Below the pieces are notes generated by a model that saw only the letters and a list, made by a program, of their open reading frames with translations, did not search any database and had not been told where the DNA came from. From positions 1,426,001-1,490,000 of the forward strand of contig JAUJPP010000006.1 of NCBI GenBank assembly GCA_030562195.1: a stretch of DNA of 64,000 nucleotides, given 5' to 3'. Shown here piece by piece: positions 1 through 13,282 of the stretch. Both the position numbers and the translations under genes were made by a program. How positions within the stretch are numbered: the first letter of the stretch is position 1; each line of letters starts with the position of its first letter. The DNA comes from Nipponacmea schrenckii. Its lineage: Eukaryota > Mollusca > Gastropoda > Lottiidae.

Positions 1-204
1 TATATTAAAGGGTTGTAACATTGCGGTATAAAACACAGACATGTTGGCACAACCTCCAGTGAGAGAAAAATATTTGTGCAGTAGAGAAATTGTTGCCCTA
101 CGGTTAACACTCTACATCCAATATCACAATTCGTTGTTCCGAGTCATGCTAAAACACAAGCTTAGTGTGAATAGGTCCAACCAAAAGATACTAGTAATGC
201 GGAA

Positions 205-250
205 AGACCAAAGCCAAGAGGTTTGTCCAAGGACCAGCTGGTAGAAAGTA
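205..250 (-). repeat. single copy of the repeat that is tandem at 18.8-19.1 kb
   Basis: The reverse complement of this stretch contains CTACCAGCTGGTCCTTGG followed by AAACCTCTTGGC, the core of the tandem unit found in the last intron of the zinc-finger gene. It lies beyond the last resolved prominin exon. Confidence 0.6.
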
Positions 251-321
251 CCCTTAACTAAAAACCAAGGTTGTTATCCTAGAATATATCGTATTCTTGT
301 ATTCTTAAATCTTATACAAAC

Positions 322-3300
322 CTCTTGAATATCAAGATGTTGTTTTATATGTGGAATTATCTGATTCTGTCGTAAAGCTTCAAAACCTGGTTTATTTTCT
401 TCACATTGTCTGGATAAAAACATTTTTAATAAGTGGTAAGAGCTAAAATATTCTAGATTTAGTTTAAAAAAAGACGTTATAGTAGACGAGATGGGATTGG
501 GGGAGGCAGGGGATAGCGGTTGCTTTGTCATTTTCATGGTTACAAAAATAATTCAATGCAAGCTTGATCATTTCAAAATTGGGTGGCAGTAAGTCTCCTT
601 TATATTTATCTCATTGATTGTATCGTCCTAGGGTTTCGACGGAAACATTACGTTTTGGATAGTTGTAAAATTGTGATTTGATCAATGGTAGGTATATTTT
701 CGAAATGGGACTTGGTCAACTCTTAAGACATAAGCAATAATGGCTGCTTTGTTATCTATTTATTTTCGTTTCAGAAAAGATACACTGAATTGTTAAAGTA
801 TTTTCTTACCGTAGCATCTCAGATAGTTTCAACATTAAAGTTCCATTTCCCAATACAACTGACGCCATAAAATAACCTGGATGACCGGGTATTGTGTTAG
901 GAACATCCAGTGCCTGCAACATGTAAGGAGTAACATATTTCTTTGTAATTTCATGACAATGTGAAGATAGAGTAAGAAGATATGAATATCAAACTTTAAC
1001 AATATTTTCTGGATAACTTAAACAGATAACGTTGATGACATTATTTATTTGTATAATCAACATTATTACAAAGATTCATTGTTCCATTTAAATATGAATT
1101 TTTTTTAAAAATAATCTTGGACTGACTTCCTCTATATTTGGACATAATAGTAAGGATAACAATTACTGTATTTAAATAACTTGCGACGTTTCGACGCAGG
1201 TACTCTTTATCAAGCAATGATACAAATAACAGAGCAAGGAGAATATATATTAGAATAAATTAACAATGTGGTAACTAAGTGAATACATTCGAAGATATAA
1301 GAATTATGAGAAGAGATGGTGATTACTTAATTAGGGATAATAAAATATTAACTAACCTGTTGAGCAATAGAATAATCCTTACTGGTTTGACAGAAAACTC
1401 GTTCTAGATTGGCTCCGATATAGAAACCTCCCATTGCTAACCCAATATAACTAATACAGAGTAAAAGACAACCAATGCAGCAACTGTAAATATACCAACT
1501 TTCAATTTTAATATGGCCACATTAATAGAACGTAAAATGAACAAGTTATTTACCGTAGTTAGGTCGAGGACACAGATTGACTGTATTCTCTAGTGTACCA
1601 CCCAATCAAAATCACTACATCCGTAATACAAGAACGTGACAAAGTCAATTGCTTTTTTAATACATGGGTACATAACGTTACAACACAAGTTACACACGTT
1701 CTGTAATACATGGGTACTTAACGTTTCAACACAGGTCACACGCTTCTTTACATAACATTTCCATTATAACCATGTATTTAAGAAGTGTGTAACTTGTGTT
1801 GTAACCTTATGTACCCATGTATTAAAGAAGTGTGTAACTTGTGTTGTAACGTTATGTACCCATGTATTAAAGAAGTGTGTAACTTGTGTTGTAACGTTAC
1901 GTACCCATGTATTAAAGAAGTGTGTAACTTGTGTTGAAACGTTATGTACCCATGTATTAAAGAAGTGTGTAACGTTATGTACCAAGGCAATATATTAAAG
2001 AAGTGTGTATTTATCCCAAATTATCATCTTGTGTTATATATATATGTGTGCTCGTCGCTTCTAAAAGTCGTTCAAATCCTATAAATATCATACCCTAATA
2101 ACATCTTCCTTGGTAATTGAAACTGATCCTCTTGTGCTATCATCAATGTCCGACAATGTTTATAATGTCTGGAGAGAAGAAATATTAACACGGCCAGAAC
2201 CAGGAGTATTAACAGAATATTGATGGTGGTGAAAAACCAGGTAAATCCAGACCTGAAATAACAATGGAACTAATTAATATAATCATAATATGATAACTAC
2301 ATGAAAAGTAGAAAGAGATGCCATAAATAAGAACATTGTAATGGATATAGAAAATCTCTAACGAGTCTATCTTGATATCAACAATATCACCACAAGTCGA
2401 TAAAAGTGCAAAACTCCGAGACTCCGCCGAGGTTTTTTTTCCCAATTTTATCTACAAGTGATATTTTTAAAATTAAGAAAGACGATTTTATTTATCAACC
2501 AATATCGCTGTTAGTTCATAAAGAAGTAAATAAAGATTTGGTAGTGGTACTAGTGGATAACGGTTTTTATCATACAAGTAATATCTAAAGTGGAATACCT
2601 TATTGGGTTATAAATATATTTATCATACAAGCAATATCTAAAGTTTAATACCTTATTGGGTATAAATATATTTATCATACAAGTGATATCTAAAGTTGAA
2701 TACCTTATTGGGTGATAAATATATTTATCATACAAGCAATATCTAAAGTAACACCTTATTGGGTTATAAATATATTTATCATACAAGCAATATCTAAAGT
2801 TTAATACCTTATTGGGTTATAAATATATTTATCATACAAGCAATATCTAAAGTTGAATACCTTATTGGGTTATAAATATATTTATCATACAAGCGATATC
2901 TACGTGAATACCTTATTGGGTATAAATATATTTATCATACAAGTGATATCTAAGTTGAATACCTTATTGGGTATAAATATATTTATACAAGTGAAAAAGT
3001 GAGTATCTAAATCGTTTAAATCTCTTACTCATCGAGCAAGTTAAAGAGACAACTGCCAAAAATAAACCTCCAAAGCACCCACCTTAAAGCATTTCCATCT
3101 TCGACTCTTTGATGAAAATCTTGAAATTCTGCCCGAAGTTTGTCAAAATACAGATCCTATAAAAAACAAAAAAGGAAAAACGAAATTAATATTATAATAC
3201 GATGATGTGATGTGGTGGTAACAATGATAATGATAACGATAATTGTGACGATGATTGCGATGCTGATAACGGTAATAATGACAATTGAGACGATGATAAT

Positions 3301-6300
3301 GATGACGATTGTGACGATGATAATTATGACGATTGTGGCAAGAATGATATGAGAATGATGGTTATTGTGTTAATGATAATGACGGTGATAATTAGGACGA
3401 TTGTGACGATGGTGATGATGATAATGACGATGGGGACGAATGTGAAGATGATTGCGATAGTGATAATTGATACTGATAATGATTTTTATGACGATTGTGA
3501 CGATGATATTGATGGCGACAAAGACCCGTTAAAGATTTCCATTTCGACTGATGACTTGATTCCCGATGCAAAAAAGATCCTAAAAAAAAGCAACAAAGAA
3601 AATTGACAGTGACGGATAATGGCATAATGATCTATTGTCTTGGACAAGTAAGACTGACGATTTGACGAGTATGGTGACAAGATAACGGAGGTGTATCGAT
3701 AAGAAACAAAAGATCACCATGAAAATTACTAGAATATTTAATTGCTACAGTAATTGAAATATTTTCACTCTATGCTTCCTTCAGACAAGTAAAACAGAAC
3801 CTGTACAGTTTACTGAGATCTTCAGACAACTAAAACAGAACCTGAAACATGTTGTTACTCAGAGTTCTTCAGATAACTGACCTGTTTTCAGCCTATATAT
3901 CTATATAATATATATTACCTGGTCGGTAGGAAACCTCAATGGGGATGTCGACATTTTAACTGTTACCATAAAATCATTGGCTCTTCTTAATAAATCTGAA
4001 ATTATACAAACTCGATGTAAAAAACATCGAGACATGTTCTTCCCGCACTTTATAATTAATCGGAGTTGACGTTGGTAACACAAATATTAGTGAATATATC
4101 TTGAATAGTTATAATACATAAAATTATTTATCCTTTCTATCAGATGGTTCATAACCAAATCCCCTGCTGAAATTAGTCTTTCTCGGATTATCCGTTTCCT
4201 TTTACAGCTGGGTGGACTGGAACTATTTGTGGAGATGAAATATTCAAGGTCATCTGACTTTACACAACGACCGAGACTAGAACCAAAAGAAAACGAGGAA
4301 ATATAATTATATAAATACGTGGTGATATGATAAGAGAATGATATATTCGCGTACCAGTTACTTCATCTTTTAATTTCTCTTGAATTATCGCACCAATTCC
4401 CTCCAGGAAGAAAACTTCCGGCTGAAAAATATAATCATCATTATCACAATCATGTCTTCAAAAACAGAAGAGACGGTAAACATCAAAATCAACTATCCTT
4501 AAAATAATTGTAAAGATATTTATATCATGTGTATTGGGGACACTGATAGCTTTTGACTTTATCATTCTTATTTTCAGTCAGATCTCTGTTGATTTTGCAA
4601 ATCCACTAAGAGTTATCATTGAAGGTATGGTGACGCTCTATCCGATAATACTTTATAACTTCAAGAACAATAAACAAATTCAGAAAAGCGGAATAAATAC
4701 ATCAAGTAGCCTACTAACAATTCGACACAGTGTTCCAACAACTCAATATTCGGACAATCTGAACGATTTTTTCATTTCGGATTGTTTCCTTCTATAGCCA
4801 GTTACAAACATTCTCAGTACTCTAACACATTGTTCATTCCGAATCATCTATATACATATCAGTATCCTTATGATGTTTCAAAGTATCACAGCATATCTGT
4901 TCATACTTTACAATAAACAATTGAGAAATTAGTGCCAATATCCGAATCATAAATCAAGGTGTTATAACATTTCTGTCTCTTTTGTAGATTACTTGAAACT
5001 AGAAAGTCAACACAGAATCTATAAGTGCGATCCGACATATGAACTCTGACAACAAGACACTAAAAGATACTTACACTTTTTTCAGAGCCTTTAAATGGCT
5101 TTTGTGATATGGTAGAAATATTCACTGCGGAAAAGGTTAAATTGGGAAGCTATAAAAACCAAAAAGAAGTCATAAATTTAAAAAATATCACAAACAATTA
5201 AAGTCAACAATCCAGAAGCCCTAAATCCATAAGAAATCTGTCATCATGGTTCGTACGAAAAAGTCTAGCCAGGTGTCGTTAGAAATCAAACATTGATATT
5301 ATAACTCCACCAGTAGATATAGAACTGTGAAACTGAACTTACCGCGAAGAAATCGGCAAAAGGATAAATATCATCAGGGAGAATATTCTGGCAGCCTGTA
5401 CAGGATCCATCACACCCGATACACGTCCAGTCTCCTCGTAATAATGTTATATTGGTATGAATCGAGGTTAAATTACTTCTTACTATCAGACCTAGACCAG
5501 TTGTTATATCTTGAATTTGGTGATTCAGACTCGTGAGTAGCTGTCTACTGTTGCTGATATCTGAAACGATACGACGGGAATTGGTACATTCTATAATACC
5601 ATGCTAATACGTGAAACAGGGGGCTCAGCTGTTCAAGTGGTTCTCATAACATCCTTTCAGAGAGTTCACATACTTAATAACTAGCTATTATTTTGAATTC
5701 TTTACGATTTAAAGACAGCAGGATTCTAAAACTTTAAATTTGTGAAAACTGACCATCTATCATATGATGCAGGGTGAAATACGAATTGTCATGGTGATAT
5801 AAACAAAACTTACATTTATCGATGTCTTCTATTTGTTGAAATATCGGTGAAACTGTAGGATAGAATGACCGGTGACCAGGCTGCCATATCAAATCACCTA
5901 GATCTAGAATTATATATGGATTTAAATACCCCAAAGAACTAACGATCTGATATCATATAACACTATATACCTGCCAATATCCTAATCTTAAATCAAGGAG
6001 TCGTGACATTACTCTGTTTGTAAATTTATCGAAACTTGATTTATTATTAAAAGTATATAAAGAATATCGAGAGCGAGGACAGGGTTAATATTGATTGTAC
6101 CACAAATAACAAAAATTCTGAGTTCCGATTGGTCGAAATACATGGGGTTTAATAGCAATTTGACATCATGTCTTTGCAATTTGGCGTATTAATTTCAGCG
6201 AACTAGTTACAAATCTTGTTAATGTTAATGATAAAAAAGGATGTCTTCTTTTTCATTCGATAGCGCACGTGCAGTTTGTTGATGTCAAATTGCTATTAAA

Positions 6301-9300
6301 CCCCATGCATTTCGACCAATCAGAACTCAGAATTTTTGTTATTTGTGGTACAATTATGTTTAACTCACGGAATCAAACGAAAATTACTGAAGGCTGAGCC
6401 GAATGACAATTATTGTGATTCCTGTACTCGTATCACTGGTTCTTATTCCCCACGAATATTGGGAATCAAATATTAACTTACGGTTAAAATCTCCCTCCAG
6501 AACGTCTGAAGTGAACCAATCCACGCTGTCTTTAGTCATAAAATCATATTGCTAAAATAGAATTCACACAAGCACTGTCAACACTAGGTCATCGACATTT
6601 TAATACTAATTTGACAATATTTTCGTTCTGTATTGTAAAAGCTTGGGTCATCAAGTCAGTATTTTTGTTATTTAGGTAATATTTTAAGTGATACAATAAT
6701 AAGTATAAGATATTTCATACTACGGTTAAGAATTAAGCTATTTAAGGATTTACCTTGTGAGTCTGTTTGAAATACAGAGTTGTATCATCCATAGAATTAG
6801 TCACTCTATCATCTAGATCGGCTATACCAGTGTTTATTTTAGAGTTAACTGTCATTATACAGATAACAAATATACTGAAATAATAACAAAATACATCATT
6901 CTATAGCCATGTTATTAATTGAATAGAGGGAGGGTTGTAGCTTGGAATTGCATGAAGTCATTAGCCTTATTACATCGAGTACATCCCAGCATAAATTAAC
7001 ACCATTCCAACGTTCAATAAGACGTCGGTCCAATCTAATGACTCGTCAGTTAGTTGTGTTGCAAATAAGAAGTACCAAGTTTCGAACACAACTCCTATAC
7101 CACTGTGTTACGAGTTGCGCTCAGAACTCATGAAATCTTTTATTATTTACAAATGGTGATCGCTATGATGTGAGAGCACCTTAAAGTGTTTGTGAAACAG
7201 AGTTTATCTACTTACAATTGCACCAAGGTCGTCAAAACCCCAAATATCATCAAGATATTGAGTTTTTTCCCTGATAACAATGGTTTCTGGCCGGTATATT
7301 TAGTTCTATTTCTGGTCAATAGATAATATATAAAATATCCACCATAACTGGCTATTATTACAGCAATCAGCAACCCTCCTACACCACAACTAACTTCTAT
7401 ATTCTTATTATATTCATCTACCTGTACAAATAGAATATAGTTTACTAAATTATTTATTACAAACATCATCTTATACATCTTTACAATGTCAGGCTATTAC
7501 AAACTTCATCTTATACATCTTCACAATGTCAAGCTATTACAAACATCATCTTATACATCTTCACAATGTTAGGATATTACAAACTTCAACGTTACAAAAT
7601 ATATTGAAAGAAAGATATTATATCTTACCTCCCCTTGTGTAAAGTTACCTCGTAGTATATCTCGAACCAGTTCTGTTAAAAGAGGATGAAAAACAACATG
7701 TGAATTGAAGAGGTTTTCTTACTTTTTGATGTGTATCGGGGACACGAATAATCTTATTATAAGTTATTTATTTATCATAATTCTTACATTTTTTGTTTAG
7801 TTTTATATTTATTATTTATTGTATGGAAGTACCCCGTGGCATGTCAGCCTCACTTTAAACTTGTTGATCTTCTTTGTACTGTTACTGACGAGGAGTACCA
7901 GGTGAAGGTGAACCAAGATTATCGTTGTCTTCAATGATGATTAGTGGAGGAAAATAGATCTACAATATAGAACACCTACCGTATGGAAATTGTTGAGAAC
8001 TGGACGATACGATGGCTTTGGCGAAATTTACTGTCGATATCCATGCTCCAGTATTGGCATCTTTTACATTACCATGGTAACTTCCTGAAAACAAAGACAA
8101 GTTTACAGTATGGTTCGTTTTAAGATAAATATTCAGAGTTTGCTTGTCGTACCTGTTCTACGATATTTTAGATTTATCGTATTATAATGATCCTGTTATG
8201 TTATTAAGAGCAGCAGGTCTATCTACTGATGAATATGTTCATTCTTAGACGCAATAAATTCCACTTTTTTTTGTAATTAAATACGATATTTTGTGAACAT
8301 GGTTTTATGATTGTGGTTGTGATAATTGTCGATTTTTTCACTGGTGATTTGACAAAGTGAATTAAAACAATTTTTTGTTAATTTGGTATTACATAGCCAA
8401 TAATGTTTATTTGGTATTTAGGTTTGTCAACTCGACACCCCTTTCAGAGAGTCTTCATAGCCAATAATGTTTCTTTGGTATTTAGGCTTGTCAACTTGAC
8501 ATCCCTTTCAGAGAGTCTTCATAGCTAATAATGTTTATTTGGTATTTAGGTTTGTCAACTCGACATCCCTTTCAGAGAGTCCACATACCTAATAATGTTT
8601 ATTTGGTATTTAGGTTTGTCAACTCGACATCCCTTTCAGAGAGTCTTCATAGCTAATAATGTTTATTTGGTATTTAGGTTTGTCAACTCGACATCCCTTT
8701 CAGAGAGTCCACATAGCTAATAATGTTTATTTGGTATTTAGGTTTGTCAACTCGACATCCCTTACAGAGAGTCCACATAGCTAATAATGTTTATTTGGTA
8801 TTTAGGTTTGTCAACTCGACATCCCTTTCAGAGAGTCCACATAGCCAATAATGTTTATTTGGTATTTAGGTTTGTCAACTTGACATCCCTTTCAGAGAGT
8901 CCACATAGCTAATAATGTTTATTTGGTATTTAGGTTTGTCAACTCACATCCCTTTCAGAGAGTCTCATAGCAATAATGTTTTTTGGTTTTATTGTCTTTT
9001 CAGAGAGTCCACATAGCTAATAATGTTTATTTGGTATTTTGGTTTGTTAACTTGACATCCCTTTCAGAGAGTCCACATAGCTAATAATGTTTATTTGGTA
9101 TTTAGGTTTGTCAACTCGACATCCCTTACAGAGAGTCCACATAGCTAATAATATTTATTTGGTATTTAGGTTTGTCAACTTCGCATTCTTTTCAGAGAGT
9201 CCACATACTTAAAACATAAATGTACGTCAGTGACCTATATATTAATTATAAATAATTAATGACTGTTAATTAATCAATGATCAATATTCAATCAAATCAC

Positions 9301-12300
9301 CCAGGTAATATTTTTATTTATATTTGTACTCTATCTCGGTTCACCGACTTCCTAGTTCAGATAATACAAGTACTTATTCTTCAATACTTATTGTTATATA
9401 TTATAGCTATATTACCGTATTGGTTGAAAAAATGGACTTTCACAGATATATATCTATATATAGAAATGTATGCAATTTTAAGTCCTACTCTTCTGCATCT
9501 AATGGGTAATAAAGACGGGCAACGCCATGCAGTGTGCATTGGCTTACTTTTTAGCGATTTCCAACTGACGAGGGATCTTTAATGTGCAACCTCGGTTTAT
9601 TGACCCATCCGAACAACTAGCCAACTTTACCATATTACATGTCAAACTTGCATCACTGACAAAGGGAAAACCACAGATTCAAGTACATGTAGTAGTAAAG
9701 GGATACTTTCTAGCTAAGACTGAATGTTTTTCCTGTCGTTAAACTCCATCTTGAAGTATCGGGGGGGGGGCTAACATACCCCTCTCATTTATATAGTATT
9801 GAAGAAGTATTAAGGGGTGGGAGAGAGGGGGTACTTCAGTTTAGGGCTAAACTACCACCCACCCCTTAAACTTCCTGCCAATTGTAGAAATCATACTGCT
9901 GTAAGTGATATCGGATGTCTCATTGTAAATTTAAAAGATGGTCTCCTTCTAAATTTATTTCTTATTTTATTTATTCTGGGTTCAGTAAAGTTTAAATACG
10001 GTATATTATGTTTATTATCGGTTTATTATCTATTTATTCTATCGAAAGCAGGTTTCACAATATAAGCAATGTTAATACTGGTATTATGCTACTCATTTTA
10101 CGAAGTCCGGTTTCAAATTAATCATATTTAATTTCATATGAAATCCGGTTTTCGTACAACGTTTCTACAATTTACATGGCATCATAGTTTATATGTATAC
10201 TACTCCTGAGTTTTATTATACACAATGTTTCTACAATTTACATTGGCATCATTAGTTTATATGGTATACTACTCCTGAGTTTTACAGTAAGCAACGTTTC
10301 TACAATTTACATTGTCATCATTAGTTTATATGGTATACTACTCCTGAGTTTTACAGTAAGCAATGTTTCTACAATTTACATTGGCATCATCAGTTTATAT
10401 AGTATACTACTCCTGAGTTTTATAGTAAGCAATGTTTCTACAATTTACAATGTCATCATTAGTTTATATGGTATACTACTCCAGTTTTACAACGTTTCTA
10501 CAATTTACAATGTCATCATTAGTTTATATGGTATACTACTCCTGAGTTTTACAGTAAGCAACGTTTCTACAATTTACATTGTCATCATTAGTTTATATGG
10601 TTTAAACATTTCAATAATTAATATTGACCATGTTCTACTACCCCAATGTTTTATCACTCTTACCCCACATACTCAAAACATGAATCAATTTTTGACTCTA
10701 TGAAGGTTATAGGGGCAAGGTGTTCGCTCTAATTCAACCTTAACATTCTCGGTAACAAACTCAGTCACGTGTCACCCTCGTTCACGATGTCAAACTCGTC
10801 TCTATTCAGTTTTTAGGCTTCGCGAGGATAATGTAACACTTAATCCAACAGATATAAACTTTAAAATCCATCAGACGATATTATATTATCCACACTAAAT
10901 ACCTTTTCTTCAGACTTTCTGTCTCGAATGATAAGTTTCGCCGAAAGAAAAAAAGAAAAGAAAAAGGTACTGGATGAACAAAGGTTCAAATTCTTTCATA
11001 TACTTAATAAGTTATTCATGAGCAATAATTATATCAAACCATGGATTTGGGTCTACAGCAGAAGAAATTAAAGAAGCGCATTGTGTGCCTCAGATTATGT
11101 CTGTATACCGCCTAACTAAATATCCCCCACCCCCAACGCTGTCTACCCTGTACCCTGTTGAAACTCTACTGGTATAAAGAATCCCCGATTTCTCCTCGTA
11201 AATCTATAGGTCTAACAAGTTGTAGATGTTCACTATAATTTATGATAAACATCTCGTGGTTACTTGTATATAATCAACGACATTAATCATACCCACTACA
11301 GCTAAACTAGGGTACATACAAACAACACTTTATTTACGTACTTATAAAACATGTAGTTCACGTCCCTCTTTAATATTTATACCGTTATATAAAGGTATAC
11401 TGTCTTTTAGAATGGACATCAAACTAAATATCTTAAACACGGGCAATAACAGAATATATTCATACAGATAGAAGAACTACAGAAGAACTACAGAAGAACC
11501 ACAGAAGAGAACTACAGAAGAAGAATACAAAGAAGAACTATAGAGAAGAACTACAGAAGAAGAAGTACAGAAGAAGAAGTACAGAAGAAGAAGTACAGAA
11601 GAAGAACTACAGAAGAGGAACTACAGAAGAAGATCTACAAAAGAAGAACTACAGAAGAACTACAGAAGAACCACAGAAGACGAACCACAGAAGAAGAAAT
11701 ACAGAAGAAGAACTACAGAAGAAGAACTACAAAGAAGAACCACAGAAGAAGAACTACAGAAGAAGAACTACAAAAGAAGAACTACAGAAGAAGAACTACA
11801 AAAGAAGAACCACAGAAGAAGAACTACAGAAGAAGAACTACAGAAGAAGAACTACAAAGGAAGAACTACAGAAGAAGAACCACAGAAGAAGAACCACCGA
11901 AGAAGAACTACAGAAGAAGAACTTCCGAAGAAGAACTACAGAAGAAGAACTTCAGAAGAAGAACTTCAGAGGAAGAACTTCAGAGGAAGAACTCTACAAG
12001 AAGAACCACATAAGAAGAACCACAGAAGAAGAACTACAGAAGAAGAACTACAGAAGAAGAACTACAGAAGAAGAACCACAGAAGAAGAACTACAGAAGAA
12101 GAACCACAGAAGAAGAACTACAGAAGAAGAACCACAGAAGAAGAACTTCAGAGGAAGAACTGTACAAGAAGAACTACAGAAGAAGATCTACAGAAGACGA
12201 ACTGTAGAAGAAGAACTACTTAAGAAGAACTGAACAAAAAGAACCAAAGCATCAAGACTGAAGAAAATATTGGAGATGTCTCACCTTATTCAACGTCTGC

Positions 12301-12517
12301 GATAGGGATTTTTCCCCTTTTTCCCAAAGTGGACACGATCCATGCCCAGTAGTTATAGGAGATGTGAATACTTACCTTGAGGTGGATCGCTCCAGACTAT
12401 ATCACCATTTCTCAACCTGGTGTGTCCGAGTATCGTATTGTCCTTTTCAGCATATTCCAGGCTGGAAACTCCGATATGGAGTAAAACTAGAGCACATACT
12501 ATTACTTGTAATAACAT
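322..12517 (-). CDS. PROM: prominin (CD133 family) multi-pass membrane glycoprotein, 3' part beyond left edge
   Basis: Prominins are pentaspan cholesterol-binding proteins of plasma-membrane protrusions. Sixteen exons were read from GT-AG borders with matching phases: 12376-12517, 7980-8084, 7629-7672, 7216-7421, 6754-6874, 6482-6551, 5814-5852, 5343-5560, 5075-5149, 4355-4421, 3919-3995, 3083-3156, 2094-2252, 1357-1483, 810-913, 322-409. Together they give about 572 residues against about 850-870 for the family. Exon 1 starts at ATG 12517 with a signal peptide (MLLQVIVCALVLLHIGVSS). The next exons give FAKAIV...QFPYELVRDIL, then two membrane spans flanking a short cytosolic loop, a long extracellular loop with a CIGCDGSCTGC cysteine cluster and N-glycosylation sites, a third span (FTWFFTTINILLILLVLAVL), a fourth span, and YIGANLERVFC followed by the second loop. 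The order and spacing match prominin; orthology to a given vertebrate paralogue is not claimed. No frameshift was seen. Intron 1 is 4.3 kb and repeat-filled. Confidence 0.85.
1655..2035. mobile_element. fold-back element with internal 46-bp minisatellite (prominin intron)
   Basis: Two units read in one direction (1655-1755). About five units then read in the opposite direction (1768-2005), so the block is an inverted repeat of a 46-bp unit containing ATTAAAGAAGTGTGTAAC and CTTGTGTTGTAACGTTATG. The right end, GTGTGTATTTATCCC, matches the terminal sequence of the related copy at 23,987-24,226. The left terminal repeat is not recognisable here. It sits between prominin exons 14 and 13. The overlapping open frames on the minus strand are repeat artefacts. 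Confidence 0.7.
2563..2998. repeat. 52-bp minisatellite, about 8 copies
   Basis: Tandem unit of about 52 bp with core ACCTTATTGGGTTATAAATA then TTTATCATACAAGCAATATC. The last two copies are slightly shortened. The array lies in the prominin intron between exons 13 and 12. Confidence 0.9.
3198..3510. repeat. degenerate GAT/GAC/AAT trinucleotide tract
   Basis: Low-complexity tract of GATGAT, AATGAT and GACGAT steps. It forms short artefact frames on both strands, and lies in the prominin intron between exons 12 and 11. Confidence 0.85.
6094..6354. mobile_element. MITE with long terminal inverted repeats, copy 1
   Basis: The ends are ATTGTACCACAAATAAC and its complement GTTATTTGTGGTACAAT. Inverted similarity continues for roughly 75 bp into the element (GGTCGAAATACATGGGG at left, CCCCATGCATTTCGACC at right). 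Length is 261 bp and no coding frame is present. A second copy with a different right half is at 22,663-22,955. It lies in a prominin intron. Confidence 0.85.
7455..7590. repeat. 40-bp tandem repeat, about 3.5 copies
   Basis: Unit with ATTACAAACATCATCTTATA followed by CATCTTCACAATGTCAGGCT. It lies just upstream of prominin exon 4, on the 5' side in transcript sense. Confidence 0.8.
8395..9215. repeat. 64-bp minisatellite, about 13 copies
   Basis: Unit core AATAATGTTTATTTGGTATT, then TAGGTTTGTCAACTCGACAT and CCCTTTCAGAGAGTCCACAT. One copy near 8,950-9,005 is internally degraded. The array lies in prominin intron 1. Confidence 0.92.
9476..9675 (-). mobile_element. SINE, partial (reverse orientation)
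   Basis: Matches the 3' body and tail of the tRNA-derived SINE that is most complete at 52,566-52,828: CTGCATCTAATGGGTAATAA near the tail and CCTCGGTTTATTGACCCATC in the body. The tRNA-like head is missing. Confidence 0.7.
10180..10600. repeat. 69-bp minisatellite (family also at 62.8-64.0 kb)
   Basis: About six copies of a unit containing GTTTCTACAATTTACATTGT, AGTTTATATGGTATACTACT and CCTGAGTTTTA. The same unit in reverse complement forms the array at the right edge of the window, and single units occur near 24.65 kb. It lies in prominin intron 1. Confidence 0.9.
11470..12235. repeat. purine-rich 14-bp minisatellite (GAAGAACTACAGAA type)
   Basis: More than 50 imperfect copies of a 14-bp unit such as AGAAGAACTACAGA, with 3-bp slippage variants. 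The plus strand is almost entirely purine. It lies in intron 1, ending about 140 bp from the exon 1 donor of prominin. Confidence 0.92.
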
Positions 12518-13282
12518 TATCGAATATAGCTCTTTCTTTCCTTCTTTTAACCTTGGAATTCACGTAATATCCTACATCAACAGTAACTTTATGACAATCT
12601 ACAATCGAGCTGGTCAACTTACAGATCTTCTATAACTGAATGGGAAAATTTACTTGACATTGTAACACAAGTTATTAGAAAACGAAAATGAAATGAAATG
12701 AATGGAGTTCTACGTCCTACTTTTCTGCACCTTGTGGGCTAATGAAGACGGTATTAGAAAATGAAAGTAAATCCCACAGTATATATCTGAAGTTGTAACA
12801 CAGATTTTAAAACATTATTTAATTCCGTCACTACTTGACTATATCATTGCGCCACTGTTTACAAAAAAAATGAAATGAAATGAATGGAGTTTTACGTCCT
12901 AGTCACTGTTAACAAGAACAGGGAATTCCGCGTAACACACCATACAATACAATCTCGGGATATCCAAAAAGGGTTAAGAATTCAGATCTACATGTATTTG
13001 TCGTATAGATTAAACAATAAATTCCTGTAGAATAAACACTGATATCCGAGTCAAGAATAAAATAAGATATTCTATTTGTTGTGTTCCAATCACATCAGAA
13101 ACTCAGGTTGTTACTATGATAAAAATACAATCATCTAGTCCTCGAGAGAAAACTGAATCCACTCAACCAAAGTAAAATAAATCAGTCAACTATAAACGGT
13201 TCGGACAGGTCTAAAAGAAATATGCCTACACTAGGCTATAATATAATAACAAGTTTGTATTCAACCAACTCGACACAGTTAA
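12518..13282. other. region upstream of prominin start; two SINE tail fragments
   Basis: Reverse SINE tails lie at about 12,685-12,755 and 12,868-12,902 (AAATGAATGGAGTTTTACGT type). The rest is AT-rich. The prominin promoter must lie in or beyond this stretch, but no convincing core promoter element could be assigned. Confidence 0.5.

Noticed and set aside
1140..1260. GCGACGTTTCGACGCAGG motif, resembling ends of known dispersed elements
   Set aside because: Only one side is visible and no inverted partner was found nearby.
1764..1990. Two overlapping 70-codon frames of repeated THFFNTWVHNV type
   Set aside because: Artefact of the 46-bp minisatellite inside a prominin intron.
4534..4797. 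87-codon plus frame within prominin
   Set aside because: Located in an intron between exons 10 and 9, opposite strand, no domain.
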